Source: Paraburkholderia sp. Tr-20389 | GTDB taxonomy: Bacteria > Pseudomonadota > Gammaproteobacteria > Burkholderiales > Burkholderiaceae | Assembly (NCBI RefSeq): GCF_017104565.1 | Contig: NZ_JAAGPD010000016.1 | Span: 124,001 to 188,000 of the forward strand | Length of the DNA: 64,000 nucleotides | Reading direction: 5' to 3' | Shown: one piece after another, positions 36,766 through 45,539 of the stretch | Layout: the number at the start of each line of letters is the position of its first letter | Numbering within the stretch: position 1 is the stretch's first letter | Position numbers and translations under genes: made by a program | Notes under the pieces: generated by a model | The model's input: only the letters and a program-made list of their open reading frames with translations | What the model was told of the DNA's origin: nothing | The model's database searches: none

Positions 36766-37043
36766 AGTGCAAACCGCCCGGGGAAGCATTCGCATGAATG
36801 CGCAAATGAATACCCTTAGATAACGATGCAAGTCGCTTAACGTCATTGACGGAAAGTATTCTGCTATGAAAATGGCAGATTGATGTTGTGACGTCTTGTT
36901 CTGCTCAATTGCGTCAGCGGCTATCATAGACAACATTCAAGTGTGCGCCTAGCCTCATTCTTGCTTTGGAAAAGCGCGTTGTCGTAAATGAACACGTGTT
37001 TTAAAAGTGACGCGCTTTTGTATTCGCTTTGCATGACGGCTTG
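36766..37043. other. Pel operon upstream region
   Basis: AT-richer gap upstream of pelA, between it and the terminator of the antiporter gene. It should contain the pel promoter. I found no convincing sigma-54 or regulator site in it. Confidence 0.4.
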
Positions 37044-37080
37044 TGCTAAAGCGAATAAAGCGCTTAAAGGCGCTTTAGCA
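37044..37080 (-). terminator. Stem-loop after the antiporter gene
   Basis: TGCTAAAGCG and its exact complement (10 bp) enclose 17 bases that themselves contain AAGCGCTT. It begins 17 bases past the stop of the minus-strand antiporter gene, the place of its terminator, and insulates the pel upstream region. Confidence 0.6.
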
Positions 37081-37097
37081 AAGAATCGGGCTGAAAA

Positions 37098-38432
37098 TCA
37101 GTCTTTGGGATTGCGTATGCGGTGATACCAGTTCATCAAAGGCGTCGCGGTGACGCCATGCACGATCACCGATGATGTGATGACCGCGAGCGTCAGCGGT
37201 ACGAGGGGCAGCAGGGTTTGCATGTGTCCCGCCGGCGTCGATTCCAGTGCGAGCGCAAGGTAATAGAAAGACCCGATGCCGCGAATGCCGAACCAGCTCA
37301 TCAACCGGCGCTGCGCGTGCGAAGCGCTCGATCCGAGCAACGAGGTTTCCACTGCCAAAGGCCGGACCACGACGAACAGCACCGCGATCAACACGCCGCT
37401 TTGCCACGTGAAGAGGGAAGCGCCCGACGTCGCCAGCACATTGCCGACGATCATCATCACGGCAACTTCGGCAATCCGTTCGAGTTCAATGGTGAAGCCG
37501 AGCACCGACTCGGCCATATAGGCGTGAGCCTTTTGCGGATCGGCGGCCGTCGCGACGACGTCTTCCGAATCGACCGTGCCGATCGCTTCGCGCGGCGAGC
37601 GGCCGCCGCTCGCGCGATGCTCGACGCGGCGCATCGCGACGCCTGCGGCGAATACGGCGACAAAGCCGTTGCAATGCGCGAGCTGCGCCGCGCCATACGC
37701 GAGGCCGATCAGACCGAGCGCGAAAAAGCCTTCGAGACCGAGCGCCTGCGCATGCCGCGTGCGCAGCCATGCGACCGAGCCCGTCGTGATCCAGCCGAGC
37801 CCGCCGCCGATCGCGAGACCGCCCGCGATCCCCACCGTCGCTTCTAACGCAAAGCGCCAGCCCGGCGCATCGTGGCCGTTCGCGGCGCTGGACGCACACA
37901 GCGCGAGGCCCAGCAGCGCGAATGGCAACGCGATGCCGTCGTTCAATCCGCCTTCGCCCGACAACGAAAAGCGCAACAGGTCGACGTCGTCGGAATCCTG
38001 CACCTGCACGTCATGCGCGAGCACGGGGTCGGTCGGTGCGAGCATCGCCGCGAGCAGCAGCGACGGACGCCAGTCGAGATCGAGCAGCAGCACGCCGGCG
38101 AGCGTCAGCAGAGGGATGGTGAGGAGCATCGCGACGAAGCCTAGCCGCAGCGGCAGCGCCCACATCGGCGCGGCAAGGGGCAGGCGCAAGCGCAGACCGA
38201 TGGCGAACAGCGAAACGAGCAGCGCGACTTCCGTGACGGGCCGCAGAATATGCGCGTCGCGCGCGATATCGAGTTGCAGCAGACCGAATCCCGACGGACC
38301 GAGTGCGAAACCGATCGCGAGATAGAGCATCGCCGCCGACAGCGGCAGGCGCTTGAACGTCGTCGCGGCGACCCCCATGAAGATCAATACGCCCCCGACG
38401 ATCAGATACCACCAGAGAGTCGCTTCGTGCAT
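37098..38432 (-). CDS. CPA1-type cation/proton antiporter
   Basis: A 444-residue membrane protein with about 12 TM segments. The family landmarks LAPTDPVLAHDVQV (ion-binding Asp region) and SGEGGLNDGIALPFALL are those of the CPA1/NhaP group, which exchange Na+ or K+ for protons. MHEATLWWYLIVGGVLIF starts the first helix. Cytoplasmic C-terminal regulatory domain is lacking, so it is a short form. Role: pH and salt homeostasis. The DUF3175 gene lies 22 bases upstream, same strand, so co-transcription with that stress-type gene is plausible. Confidence 0.88.
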   Translation of the reverse strand: MHEATLWWYLIVGGVLIFMGVAATTFKRLPLSAAMLYLAIGFALGPSGFGLLQLDIARDAHILRPVTEVALLVSLFAIGLRLRLPLAAPMWALPLRLGFVAMLLTIPLLTLAGVLLLDLDWRPSLLLAAMLAPTDPVLAHDVQVQDSDDVDLLRFSLSGEGGLNDGIALPFALLGLALCASSAANGHDAPGWRFALEATVGIAGGLAIGGGLGWITTGSVAWLRTRHAQALGLEGFFALGLIGLAYGAAQLAHCNGFVAVFAAGVAMRRVEHRASGGRSPREAIGTVDSEDVVATAADPQKAHAYMAESVLGFTIELERIAEVAVMMIVGNVLATSGASLFTWQSGVLIAVLFVVVRPLAVETSLLGSSASHAQRRLMSWFGIRGIGSFYYLALALESTPAGHMQTLLPLVPLTLAVITSSVIVHGVTATPLMNWYHRIRNPKD

Positions 38433-38454
38433 CAGCAGGTGACACGCCGTTCGA

Positions 38455-38889
38455 TCATGGCGCGCGGCCGAAAGCTTCGCGCAGCTTGCGCTTGGCTTGC
38501 TGCAGCGTGTCCTTGCGCGTCTTCGGCAGGTTGCGGCCCGCGCGGTTGATATAGAAGTTGAGCATCGACATCGCCGACTGGAACGGCGTGCCCTTGCGCC
38601 GCTTGCTGTGCGTCGACGAGCGCTTCAGCGATTGCGCGATCTCATCGGCGGAGCCCGTCTTGAAGATGTCCTTCTCGATGTCCATCGCGTCGCTGGTCTC
38701 CATCACGTGATGCGACCAGTACTTCGACTTGCTCTTCGAACGGCTCGATGCCGCCGACCGTTCGCGATGCGCCGCCTGCGCCTGCGAGTGACGTTGACGC
38801 GCGGGGTGGCCGCCTTTGCTGCGCGTCGAGGCATGCGCGACCGTTTTCTTCGAGCGCGAGGTGCCGCTGCGTTTTGTGCTGGTAGCCAT
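38455..38889 (-). CDS. DUF3175 basic protein
   Basis: A 144-residue, strongly basic protein. The N-terminal 60 residues are a low-complexity Lys/Arg/Ser/His tail; the rest, from YWSHHVMETSDAMDIEKDIF to FQSAMSMLNFYINRAGRNL, is the DUF3175 domain, unknown in function. The basic tail suggests nucleic-acid binding, by inference only. ATG 38889 has AGGGGGAAC before it, in a leader almost identical to that of the PRC-barrel gene upstream. Confidence 0.85.
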   Translation of the reverse strand: MATSTKRSGTSRSKKTVAHASTRSKGGHPARQRHSQAQAAHRERSAASSRSKSKSKYWSHHVMETSDAMDIEKDIFKTGSADEIAQSLKRSSTHSKRRKGTPFQSAMSMLNFYINRAGRNLPKTRKDTLQQAKRKLREAFGRAP

Positions 38890-39012
38890 GATGTTCCCCC
38901 TGTAAAAGCGCATCCGCCCGCTATGCGAACTTCGCGCAGCGAGCGGACCGACTTGCAATCGCGGTGGTGCCGGGCGACCCCGGACGCGTGCCGAAATCGT
39001 TGCATCGACTCG

Positions 39013-39519
39013 CTACAGCTTGACGCCCCCGGCCTCGGGCGCGTCCGATGAACCTGGTTCGAGATCGCCGGCGCCGAATTCGTCGCTGCGCCAGTCGTGC
39101 TTGCCCCAGTACGGCTCGCGTCCATAAAATTGATGGATCGACGTGGCCCATGTGGGATCGGCCATTGACGGCCAATGATCCTTGTCGAAGCCTGGCGCGT
39201 TTTTCACGCTCTGCGTCGGCATGTCGAGCAGGAAGCATTTGCGATCGATGTCGAGCGTAAGTGCGCTCCACGGAATCGCGAGCAGCTTGTCGCCGATGCC
39301 GAGGAAGCCGCCGCTCGACAGCACGGCATACGCCACGCGGCCCGAGCGCACGTCGAGCATGATGTCCTTGATCTTGCCGAGGTCGTCGCCGTCTGCGCTC
39401 AGTACCTTATCGCCGTCGAGTGTGTCGACGGCCATCACATCCGGGCCCGGGCCGCGATGTTTGCCGGGGCTGGAGCCGACGATGTCGGCGCCAGTACTCG
39501 TCTGGTTCTGCAAGGTCAT
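39013..39519 (-). CDS. PRC-barrel domain protein
   Basis: A 168-residue soluble protein with a PRC-barrel domain (about residues 35-115: VMAVDTLDGDKVLSADGDDL, then KIKDIMLDVRSGRVAYAVLS and IPWSALTLD). PRC-barrels occur in photosynthetic reaction centres and RimM, and as stand-alone stress-type proteins. The C-terminal 50 residues contain repeated Trp (DKDHWPSMADPTWATSIHQF). ATG 39519 is preceded by CAGGGAGAACATC, the common leader of this cluster. Function unknown; grouped with DUF3175 and small proteins likely expressed in stress. Confidence 0.87.
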   Translation of the reverse strand: MTLQNQTSTGADIVGSSPGKHRGPGPDVMAVDTLDGDKVLSADGDDLGKIKDIMLDVRSGRVAYAVLSSGGFLGIGDKLLAIPWSALTLDIDRKCFLLDMPTQSVKNAPGFDKDHWPSMADPTWATSIHQFYGREPYWGKHDWRSDEFGAGDLEPGSSDAPEAGGVKL

Positions 39520-39629
39520 GATGTTCTCCCTGGTTTCGTCGAAACTTCGTTCAAACGGATGGTGTATCCGGCCAGGCCGGAGCCACACATGGAGGAGCAA
39601 CAGCTATTCCCCGGATCGATGCCGGGCGC

Positions 39630-39767
39630 CTAGCCGTCTTCGCCGACTTCTGAGGGATCGGGCAGTTCGGGCAGGTCCTTCGACGTGTCGGGCGGCAGCG
39701 GCTCGCCGCGCGGAGCGTGCTCCGGGCGCGTCTGTGCAGTGTCGTCGGCGTTCTGGTCGCGAGTCAT
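39630..39767 (-). CDS. Small acidic Pro-rich protein, 45 residues
   Basis: A short frame starting MTRDQNADDTAQTRPEH and ending LPDPSEVGEDG, acidic and proline-rich, probably disordered. The evidence that it is real is the AGGAGCGACATC leader directly before its ATG, near-identical to the leaders of the adjoining DUF3175 and PRC-barrel genes, and its place in the same-strand series. No family recognised. Confidence 0.55.
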   Translation of the reverse strand: MTRDQNADDTAQTRPEHAPRGEPLPPDTSKDLPELPDPSEVGEDG

Positions 39768-39881
39768 GATGTCGCTCCTGTCTGTGCGTGAATGTCCATG
39801 ACAGGAGCGCTGCACGTGGCGTGCCACGTGGCACGCCGTGCAGTTCGAAGAAGGATGGAAGGGCGTGTGAAGGGCGGAGAC

Positions 39882-40556
39882 TCAGGGGCGTGCGGCGATT
39901 TCGTCGAGATGTTCGAGCAGATCCGCCGGGTCTTCATAGACGCGCAGCGCGCCGGCACGCTCGAGCTCTTCCTGACCATAGCCGCCCGACAGCAGACCCA
40001 CGCCGAGCGCGCGGCAGCGGCGGGCAGCGAGCATGTCCCAGATGCTGTCGCCGACGACCACGGCGTGCTCGATCTGCACCTTCAGGCGATGCGCCGCCGC
40101 GACGAACAGATCGGGATCGGGCTTCGCATATTTGACGTCGTCGCGCGTTACGACGACGGTCTTCGAGGGATCGACGCCGAGGGCTTCGAGATTGACAGCG
40201 GCCGTTTCCATTCGCCCGCTGGTCGCAATCGCCCACGGCGTGCCGCTCTCCGTCAACGCGGCCAGCAGCGCCTGCGCGCCGGGCAGCGGGCGCACCTGTG
40301 CGTGCAACCGTTTATAGGCACGCGCATGCGAACGCCGCAGACGCTCGACGCGTTCGTTGCTCATGTCGCCGCCCGTTTCGCGCAACAGCTGGTTCGTGAA
40401 GAGGCCGCCGCTCATGCCGATCTTGCGATGGATGCGCCACACCGACAACTCGATGCCTTCTTCGTCGAGCGCCTCCTTCCATGCGAGCACGTGCTGATAC
40501 ACGCTGTCGACGAGCGTGCCGTCGAGGTCGAACAGAAACGATGTCGAGATGCGCAT
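39882..40556 (-). CDS. HAD-family hydrolase (phosphoglucomutase-like)
   Basis: A 224-residue phosphatase-type protein of the HAD superfamily, subclass with an alpha-helical cap after motif I. Motif I FLFDLDGTLVDSVYQH (two Asp), motif II ATSGRM, motif III KYAKPDPDLF, motif IV VGDSIWDMLAAR. Likely hydrolyses a phosphate monoester; substrate not predictable. ATG 40556 has AGGAG eight bases upstream. An in-frame extension upstream is not supported. Confidence 0.88.
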   Translation of the reverse strand: MRISTSFLFDLDGTLVDSVYQHVLAWKEALDEEGIELSVWRIHRKIGMSGGLFTNQLLRETGGDMSNERVERLRRSHARAYKRLHAQVRPLPGAQALLAALTESGTPWAIATSGRMETAAVNLEALGVDPSKTVVVTRDDVKYAKPDPDLFVAAAHRLKVQIEHAVVVGDSIWDMLAARRCRALGVGLLSGGYGQEELERAGALRVYEDPADLLEHLDEIAARP

Positions 40557-40882
40557 GAAGTGTTCTCCTGGGTTGATTCGTGAAGGGTGAATGGCTGCGA
40601 TCGTCGCGAATTGCAAGCGGCCTCAGGCATTGCAGGCCCGGCGTTGCCGCCATATTGCGCCATTTATCGCACGAAAGATTTACGTCCTCTTTGTAATTAT
40701 CAAACGCCGCGAGCGTATGCATGCTGCAAGCGTGCGCAAAAGCGCCGCTGCAAGACCGCTGTCCAGGCCGCAAAGCGAGAGCCGGCGCGGCTTTGCAGGG
40801 GCACAGCGCTTGCTCGAATCATCGTTGACAGCAACAGGTTTCGCGGTCGTCAACCGCTCAATCACTCACAAGGGGAACGCAC
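40557..40882. other. Divergent intergenic region
   Basis: A 326-base gap between the HAD gene and a divergent small exported protein. It is relatively AT-rich near 40660-40700 and must contain promoters for both. No further feature recognised. Confidence 0.45.
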
Positions 40883-41158
40883 ATGAAGAACAGCAAGGCA
40901 TGGATCGTTGCGGCATTGCTCGCGCTGTCAGGCGGGGCATTTGCTCAAGGCAACGGCAGCAACGGCGGTGGTTCGGCGGGCGGCGGCGGTAACGGCGCCG
41001 GCATGAGTTCATCGGATCAGACGGGCGCGGGCATGGCTGCTTCGGGCACCCATGCGACGAAGAAGTCTCATCACAAGAAGTCATCGCACGCGAAGCCGGC
41101 CACGGATACGACCAACATGCCGGGCGCGGACGCCAGCAGCGATACGAAGGGGCAGTGA
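40883..41158 (+). CDS. Small exported Gly/Ser/His-rich protein
   Basis: A 91-residue protein with a signal peptide (MKNSKAWIVAALLALSGGAF, cleavage after AFA) and a low-complexity mature part: a Gly/Asn/Ser run, then the basic stretch KKSHHKKSSHAK. Likely periplasmic or secreted and unstructured; possible metal binding by the His is speculative. AGGGGAAC precedes the ATG. A lipoprotein gene follows 74 bases on, perhaps in the same unit. Confidence 0.7.
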   Translation: MKNSKAWIVAALLALSGGAFAQGNGSNGGGSAGGGGNGAGMSSSDQTGAGMAASGTHATKKSHHKKSSHAKPATDTTNMPGADASSDTKGQ

Positions 41159-41232
41159 CGCGGCTGTGGTGATGTAACGGTTTTGTCCGGCGCGCGGACT
41201 GCGCCGGACCTGCGACGAAGACGGGAGAATCC

Positions 41233-41418
41233 ATGACGAAGCCAACCTGGAAATATGCATTGCTTGCGTTCGCTGTCGTGACGCTGTCGTTGGGTGCGGG
41301 CTGCAAGAAGGCCGACAACAGCGGCGCGGACACGGCGGCGAGCGCCAGCGCGCCGGCTGCGGCCACGGGCGGAATGGGCGCGAGCGGCACCGCCGCTGCG
41401 TCGGGCGCGAGCCAGTAA
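41233..41418 (+). CDS. Small lipoprotein
   Basis: A 61-residue protein with a lipoprotein signal (WKYALLAFAVVTLSLGAGC, Cys24) followed by an Ala/Ser/Gly-rich tail with no defined domain. GGGAGAAT lies before the ATG. Such short Ala-rich lipoproteins are common beside envelope-stress genes; function unknown. Confidence 0.65.
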   Translation: MTKPTWKYALLAFAVVTLSLGAGCKKADNSGADTAASASAPAAATGGMGASGTAAASGASQ

Positions 41419-41662
41419 GACGGGGTTCGCCTTCGCACCGGCGGCACACGCCGATGCGAACGCGAATGGACGAATCGATTGACGCCGTGCTGCTTCATTG
41501 AGGACTTGAAGGGCACGGCATGACTGCGGCAGGTGGCGATCCGCTCGGCGGACGGCGAAGGGGCGAACCATTCCGACGTCGTGTTCGACCGACGATCCAG
41601 CGTTGCGCGGCACGACGATCGGCCGCGGCAACGGACACCGCTCCGCATGTGGAGGCAATACG

Positions 41663-41956
41663 ATGCGATCGAAGATTCATTATCAGAGCAACATCTGCGG
41701 CGGCGATTTTCAGCACGTGAAGGACTGCTTCCACGTATGGAAGGAACAGCCTCTGGTGTACCGGATGAACCAGCACATGTTCGAAGGCAAGCGCGAAGTT
41801 CGGCCGCTTGCCGGCGACCGCGTCTTTGAAGATGCCGAAGTCGCGCAGCGTACGCTGCTGAACACGTGCGGTCCGAACGACACCTACGCGCTGGCCGCGC
41901 AGATTCACAACGACGAACGCGATGTGTGGCTCGTGATGGCCGCGTACGAAGAGTAG
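41663..41956 (+). CDS. Hypothetical protein, 97 residues
   Basis: Begins MRSKIHYQSNICGGDFQHVK after a GGAGG ribosome site. No signal peptide or membrane segment; three cysteines and several aromatic residues. No family recognised. Convergent with the topoisomerase IB gene, only 15 bases apart. The 244 bases before it hold nothing I can identify. Confidence 0.6.
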   Translation: MRSKIHYQSNICGGDFQHVKDCFHVWKEQPLVYRMNQHMFEGKREVRPLAGDRVFEDAEVAQRTLLNTCGPNDTYALAAQIHNDERDVWLVMAAYEE

Positions 41957-41971
41957 AGCGGACACACGTTA

Positions 41972-43207
41972 TCAGGCGGCGTCGGCGGCGCGTTTTCGCG
42001 TGCTCGTCTGCTTGTGCAGCGCGCGCGATTTTCTGAGCAGCGTCGAGAGCCGCCTGTTTTCGATGTCCGTTGCCACGGCCGCAGCCGCAGACGTTTCGCC
42101 GCTTTTTCGCGAGCGGCGGCTTGCCAGCCGCGCGCGTTTTTCCACCTGTGCCAGCAGCGCGGCGAACGCGGCCTCGTCGACCTTCATGTGCCGTTTCGCG
42201 CGCGGCGGCGCGAGCGCCTGCAATGCCTGCAATTCGCCCGCTTCGAATGCTGCGATCACCTCGGGATGGATATAGCACCGCCGGCAAACGGCGGGCGTGT
42301 TGCGCAATAGCGTGGCGACTTCCTTCACGGTCGCGACGACATGGCGGCGCGCGTCGGCCGCGCTCTCGCACACCAGTTCGCGCAACGCGGCCATCGCGTA
42401 CACGCTGCCTGCCCACGTCCGGTAGTCCTTTGCGGTGAAGTCCGCGTGGCTGACTTCGCGCAGATAGTCGTTGATATCGGCCGAGCCGATCGTATGACGC
42501 GTGCCGTCTTCGTCGACGTACTGGAACAGATCGTGGCCCGGCAAGTCCGCGCATTGACGCACGATACGTTTGACGCGCGGATTGTCGACCGTCACGTCGT
42601 GTTCGATGCCGCTCTTTCCCGCGAACCGGAAGCGCACTTCGCCGGCACGTATCGTCACGTGCTTCTTGCGTAGCGTCGTGAGTCCATACGACTGGTTGTC
42701 GCGCGCGTATTCGACACTGCCGATCCGGATCAGCGTCGTATCGAGCAGATGCACGACGGCCGCAATCACTTTTTCACGCGGCATGCCTTTACGCGCGAGA
42801 TCGCGTGCGACGCGCGCGCGTATCCTCGGCAGCGCCTGGCCGAACGCAGCCATGCGGCCGAACTTGTCGGCGTCGCGCGTTTCGCGCCATTGCGGATGGT
42901 AGCGATACTGCTTGCGGCCGCGTGCGTCGCGTCCCGTTGCCTGAATATGGCCGCGCGGGTCCGGGCAGATCCACACGTCGGTGTACGCGGGCGGAATCGC
43001 CAGGGCGTCGATGCGCGCGATCTGCGCTTCATCGTCGATGCGTTTGCCGTCGAGATCGAAATAGACGAACGCGTTTCTCTGTTTCCTGCGGCTGAAGCCG
43101 GGACGTGTATCGTCCGCGTGCCGCAGCCCTGCGGGCAACGTGCCGGAGAGTCCGCTCGCGAGTCCTTGAGCGATCGCATCGATCGTGCTGCGTGCCATCG
43201 TTTTCAT
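41972..43207 (-). CDS. DNA topoisomerase IB (poxvirus-like)
   Basis: A 411-residue enzyme of the small bacterial type IB topoisomerases related to vaccinia TopIB, which relax supercoils through a 3'-phosphotyrosyl intermediate. N-terminal domain: RKQRNAFVYFDLDGKRI, IPPAYTDVWICPDPRGHIQA. Catalytic domain: RIGSVEYARDNQSYGLTTL (first Arg region), FRFAGKSGIEHDV (Lys), DFTAKDYRTWAGSVYA (Arg/His region) and TPAVCRRCYIHPEVI with the likely nucleophilic Tyr. The C-terminus is a basic tail. Length is normal or slightly long. ATG 43207 (MKTMARST) or 43198 are both possible. Its place within a stress cluster suggests conditional expression. Confidence 0.9.
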   Translation of the reverse strand: MKTMARSTIDAIAQGLASGLSGTLPAGLRHADDTRPGFSRRKQRNAFVYFDLDGKRIDDEAQIARIDALAIPPAYTDVWICPDPRGHIQATGRDARGRKQYRYHPQWRETRDADKFGRMAAFGQALPRIRARVARDLARKGMPREKVIAAVVHLLDTTLIRIGSVEYARDNQSYGLTTLRKKHVTIRAGEVRFRFAGKSGIEHDVTVDNPRVKRIVRQCADLPGHDLFQYVDEDGTRHTIGSADINDYLREVSHADFTAKDYRTWAGSVYAMAALRELVCESAADARRHVVATVKEVATLLRNTPAVCRRCYIHPEVIAAFEAGELQALQALAPPRAKRHMKVDEAAFAALLAQVEKRARLASRRSRKSGETSAAAAVATDIENRRLSTLLRKSRALHKQTSTRKRAADAA

Positions 43208-43394
43208 TCGAGTTCTTGAATCCGTGCGACAGGGTGCCTGCCTTGTACGAAAGCGCCGTGCAATAGCAATGCCTGAGGGTCGCGCGCGTCGCATGAGGCG
43301 CGCGATGGGGTGTGCGACGGTGACGCGGGCACCGAACTTGCTCGACTCCAGCATGAAGGTTTTTGCCAAAGCCGGACAGCAAGGGAGGACGCAC

Positions 43395-43946
43395 ATGGCC
43401 AACGCACTCACAGGATGCAAGGTGGCCGTACTGGCCGTCGACGGATTCGAACAGGCGGAGTTGATCGAGCCGCGCCGCGCGCTCACGGAAGCAGGCGCGA
43501 CCGTGCACGTAATTTCTGCCAAAGCCGGAAAGATCCAGGGCTTCAAGCATGTCGACAAGGGCGATAGCGTGGACGTCGATGCGACCTTCGACAAGGCCGC
43601 GCCGAACGACTACGACGCCGTGGTGTTGCCTGGCGGTGTGGTGAACGGCGATGCGATTCGTCTGTTGCCGCAGGCGCAGGCCTTCGTGAAGGCCGTCGAT
43701 CAGGCGAACAAGCCGATCGCCGTGATCTGTCACGGCACGTGGCTGCCCGTGTCGGCGGGGCTCGTGAAGGGCCGCACGGTGACGAGCTGGCCGAGCTTGC
43801 AGGACGACATTCGCAATGCGGGCGGCACGTGGGTCGACAAGGAAGTGGTCGAGGACGGCAACTTCATCACGAGCCGCAAACCCGACGATCTGCCCGCGTT
43901 CAACAGAACGCTGATCGCGCAACTGTCGAAGAAGAAAGCAGCCTGA
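43395..43946 (+). CDS. DJ-1/PfpI family protein (YhbO-like)
   Basis: A 183-residue class I glutamine-amidotransferase-like protein. The nucleophile elbow AVICHGTW has Cys112 and the adjacent His, and Glu19 in DGFEQAEL is the conserved acidic partner. E. coli YhbO and YajL act in protein/nucleic-acid deglycation or oxidative and other stresses; the precise activity of this group is disputed. GGGAGG lies before ATG 43395. Followed closely by a DUF4142 gene on the same strand, likely one transcript. Confidence 0.9.
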   Translation: MANALTGCKVAVLAVDGFEQAELIEPRRALTEAGATVHVISAKAGKIQGFKHVDKGDSVDVDATFDKAAPNDYDAVVLPGGVVNGDAIRLLPQAQAFVKAVDQANKPIAVICHGTWLPVSAGLVKGRTVTSWPSLQDDIRNAGGTWVDKEVVEDGNFITSRKPDDLPAFNRTLIAQLSKKKAA

Positions 43947-43988
43947 CGGCGACGCGCGCTGCGCGATCGGCGCAACCCGGAGAGACGC

Positions 43989-44528
43989 ATGACCATTCGC
44001 CCATTCCGCCCTTTGATTCGAGCCTGTGCGCTGCCTGTCGCGATCGCGCTCGGCGCGATGACCTGTCTGCCCGCGAGCGCGCAGACGAAGCTCTCGCCGG
44101 GCGACACGCAGTTCGCGCAGGACGCGTCGCAAGGAGACGCGACGGAGATCGCGGCGAGCAAGCTCGCACTGTCCAACTCGTCGAACGCGCAGGTGAAAAA
44201 GTTCGCGCAGCAGATGATCGCGGATCACACGAAGCTCGCACGCGCCCTCGATGTCGTGGCGACGCAAAAGGGCCTCGGCAAATCGCCGGGTGCGGACTCC
44301 GCGTTGGTCGGCAAGCTACAGGGCCTGAAGGGCGACGAGTTCGACAAGGTCTATATCGACGAGGTCGCCGTGGGCGGCCATCAGAAAGCCGTCGAACTGT
44401 TCCAGAAGGAAAGCGAAAGCGGTACCGATACGCAACTGAAGGCAGCGGCGACGCGCGCGTTGCCGACTATCCGTCACCATCTCGCGATGGCCCAGCAACT
44501 CGCCAATGCACGCAAGGCTTCGTCATGA
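43989..44528 (+). CDS. DUF4142 exported protein
   Basis: A 179-residue exported protein: signal peptide (LPVAIALGAMTCLPASAQ) then the DUF4142 four-helix, ferritin-like domain: QFAQDASQGDATEIAASKLA, VKKFAQQMIADHTK and the late TIRHHLAMAQQL. Family members are periplasmic and stress-related but no activity is known. GGAGAG precedes the ATG. Its stop overlaps an in-frame ATG of the next gene (ATGA). Confidence 0.88.
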   Translation: MTIRPFRPLIRACALPVAIALGAMTCLPASAQTKLSPGDTQFAQDASQGDATEIAASKLALSNSSNAQVKKFAQQMIADHTKLARALDVVATQKGLGKSPGADSALVGKLQGLKGDEFDKVYIDEVAVGGHQKAVELFQKESESGTDTQLKAAATRALPTIRHHLAMAQQLANARKASS

Positions 44529-44578
44529 ACGGGATCATGAAGGTGTTCATGCCGCGTGCGGCGTACGAGGACTCTCTC

Positions 44579-44857
44579 ATGCACATCACATTCACCGATG
44601 ATGCTCCCGTATTCGATGGGTCGAGCCTGACCGTGCGCTTCACGGCGTGCGTCGACGGCGAGACGGTCGTGTGTGCGATTTCGGCGGAGGCGCTGGAAGA
44701 TCACTTCGGCGCCGATTCTCCGCTCGAAGACGCGTTGATCGGCGCGTTCGAGCGCGGCCGCGCGCGCATCCGTTCGGTTTGCGCGGAAGCGCTCGACGAG
44801 AACCGCGGCGAAAGTGTGATCCTGCACAGCGGTTTGTTCCGCGTCGAGGGCATTTAG
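44579..44857 (+). CDS. DUF1488 protein
   Basis: A 92-residue protein: MHITFTDDAPVFDGSSLTV and LEDHFGADSPLEDALIGAFE are the DUF1488 signature, small cytoplasmic proteins of unknown function found widely in proteobacteria. GAGG lies about nine bases before ATG 44579. An earlier ATG at 44525 overlaps the DUF4142 stop by four bases and would add 18 residues; coupling makes it possible, but homologous N-termini favour the later start. Confidence 0.82.
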   Translation: MHITFTDDAPVFDGSSLTVRFTACVDGETVVCAISAEALEDHFGADSPLEDALIGAFERGRARIRSVCAEALDENRGESVILHSGLFRVEGI

Positions 44858-44891
44858 CTGGATCGCAGACTCAAGTCATGACACGCGAATG

Positions 44892-44931
44892 CAGATGCGG
44901 CCGGCGCCACGCATGCCGGCATCCGCATCTG
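44892..44931. terminator. Bidirectional stem-loop after DUF1488
   Basis: CAGATGCGG pairs with CCGCATCTG, with inner CCGGC/GCCGG pairs, between the DUF1488 gene and the convergent small exported protein gene. Confidence 0.55.
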
Positions 44932-44944
44932 AAGCAATGTCGGA

Positions 44945-45226
44945 TCAAACCCAGAGCTTGCTTGCACGCGGCTTGTCGATTCGGTTGATCGGGCGATCGC
45001 CGCTGTCGTTGGAACGACGCTCGCTTCGCATCGTTGCGCACGCTGCGTGTAGCAGCGTGCCGTGCTCGTCCTCGCATGTTTGCATGCGACCGGCTTGCGG
45101 GTCAGTGCTTGCATGCACAGGTGCGTTGGTCTGAGCGGACGGCAACGTGCGCTCGCGTATCGGGGCTACGACGGCTGACGTGACGATGGCCACGAACAGC
45201 AGGCATTCCGCGCTCCTGATCTTCAT
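44945..45226 (-). CDS. Small exported protein, 93 residues
   Basis: Starts MKIRSAECLLFVAIVTSAVV, a signal peptide, then a polar stretch with HASTDPQAGRMQTCEDE and LLHAACATMRSERRS. Three cysteines in total. No family. The main evidence is the leader AGGGAGAACATCACC before the ATG, the same leader as the DUF3175 and PRC-barrel genes. The protein is otherwise unsupported and could be species-specific. Confidence 0.5.
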   Translation of the reverse strand: MKIRSAECLLFVAIVTSAVVAPIRERTLPSAQTNAPVHASTDPQAGRMQTCEDEHGTLLHAACATMRSERRSNDSGDRPINRIDKPRASKLWV

Positions 45227-45539
45227 GGTGATGTTCTCCCTTGTCGAATGCCGGCCCGCGTTATGTATCGGCCGCACTTTGTATCAATGCTTTGCGCGGC
45301 GCAATCGGGTCCAGCATGTAAAGACAGCAATAACCATGCCTTTCGTGCAAAGCGCGCTGCGCCTTTGCCGGTGTGGGCCCGCAGCACGGCGGCGGCTCGA
45401 ACGCCGGAAGCAATTACGCCACGATGGCAAAGACGACATGCCGCGCCGCACACATTGCGCCGCTGTCGAGGCGGGGCTGATCGGGCACGACGAGTGCAGG
45501 TGGGCTGGCATCTTCATGCATGAACCAAAGGAGCGACGT
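45227..45539. other. Divergent intergenic region
   Basis: A 313-base gap between the small exported protein gene and the divergent PA2169-type gene. No gene or operator recognised; an AAAGGAGCGACGT leads into the next gene. Confidence 0.4.
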
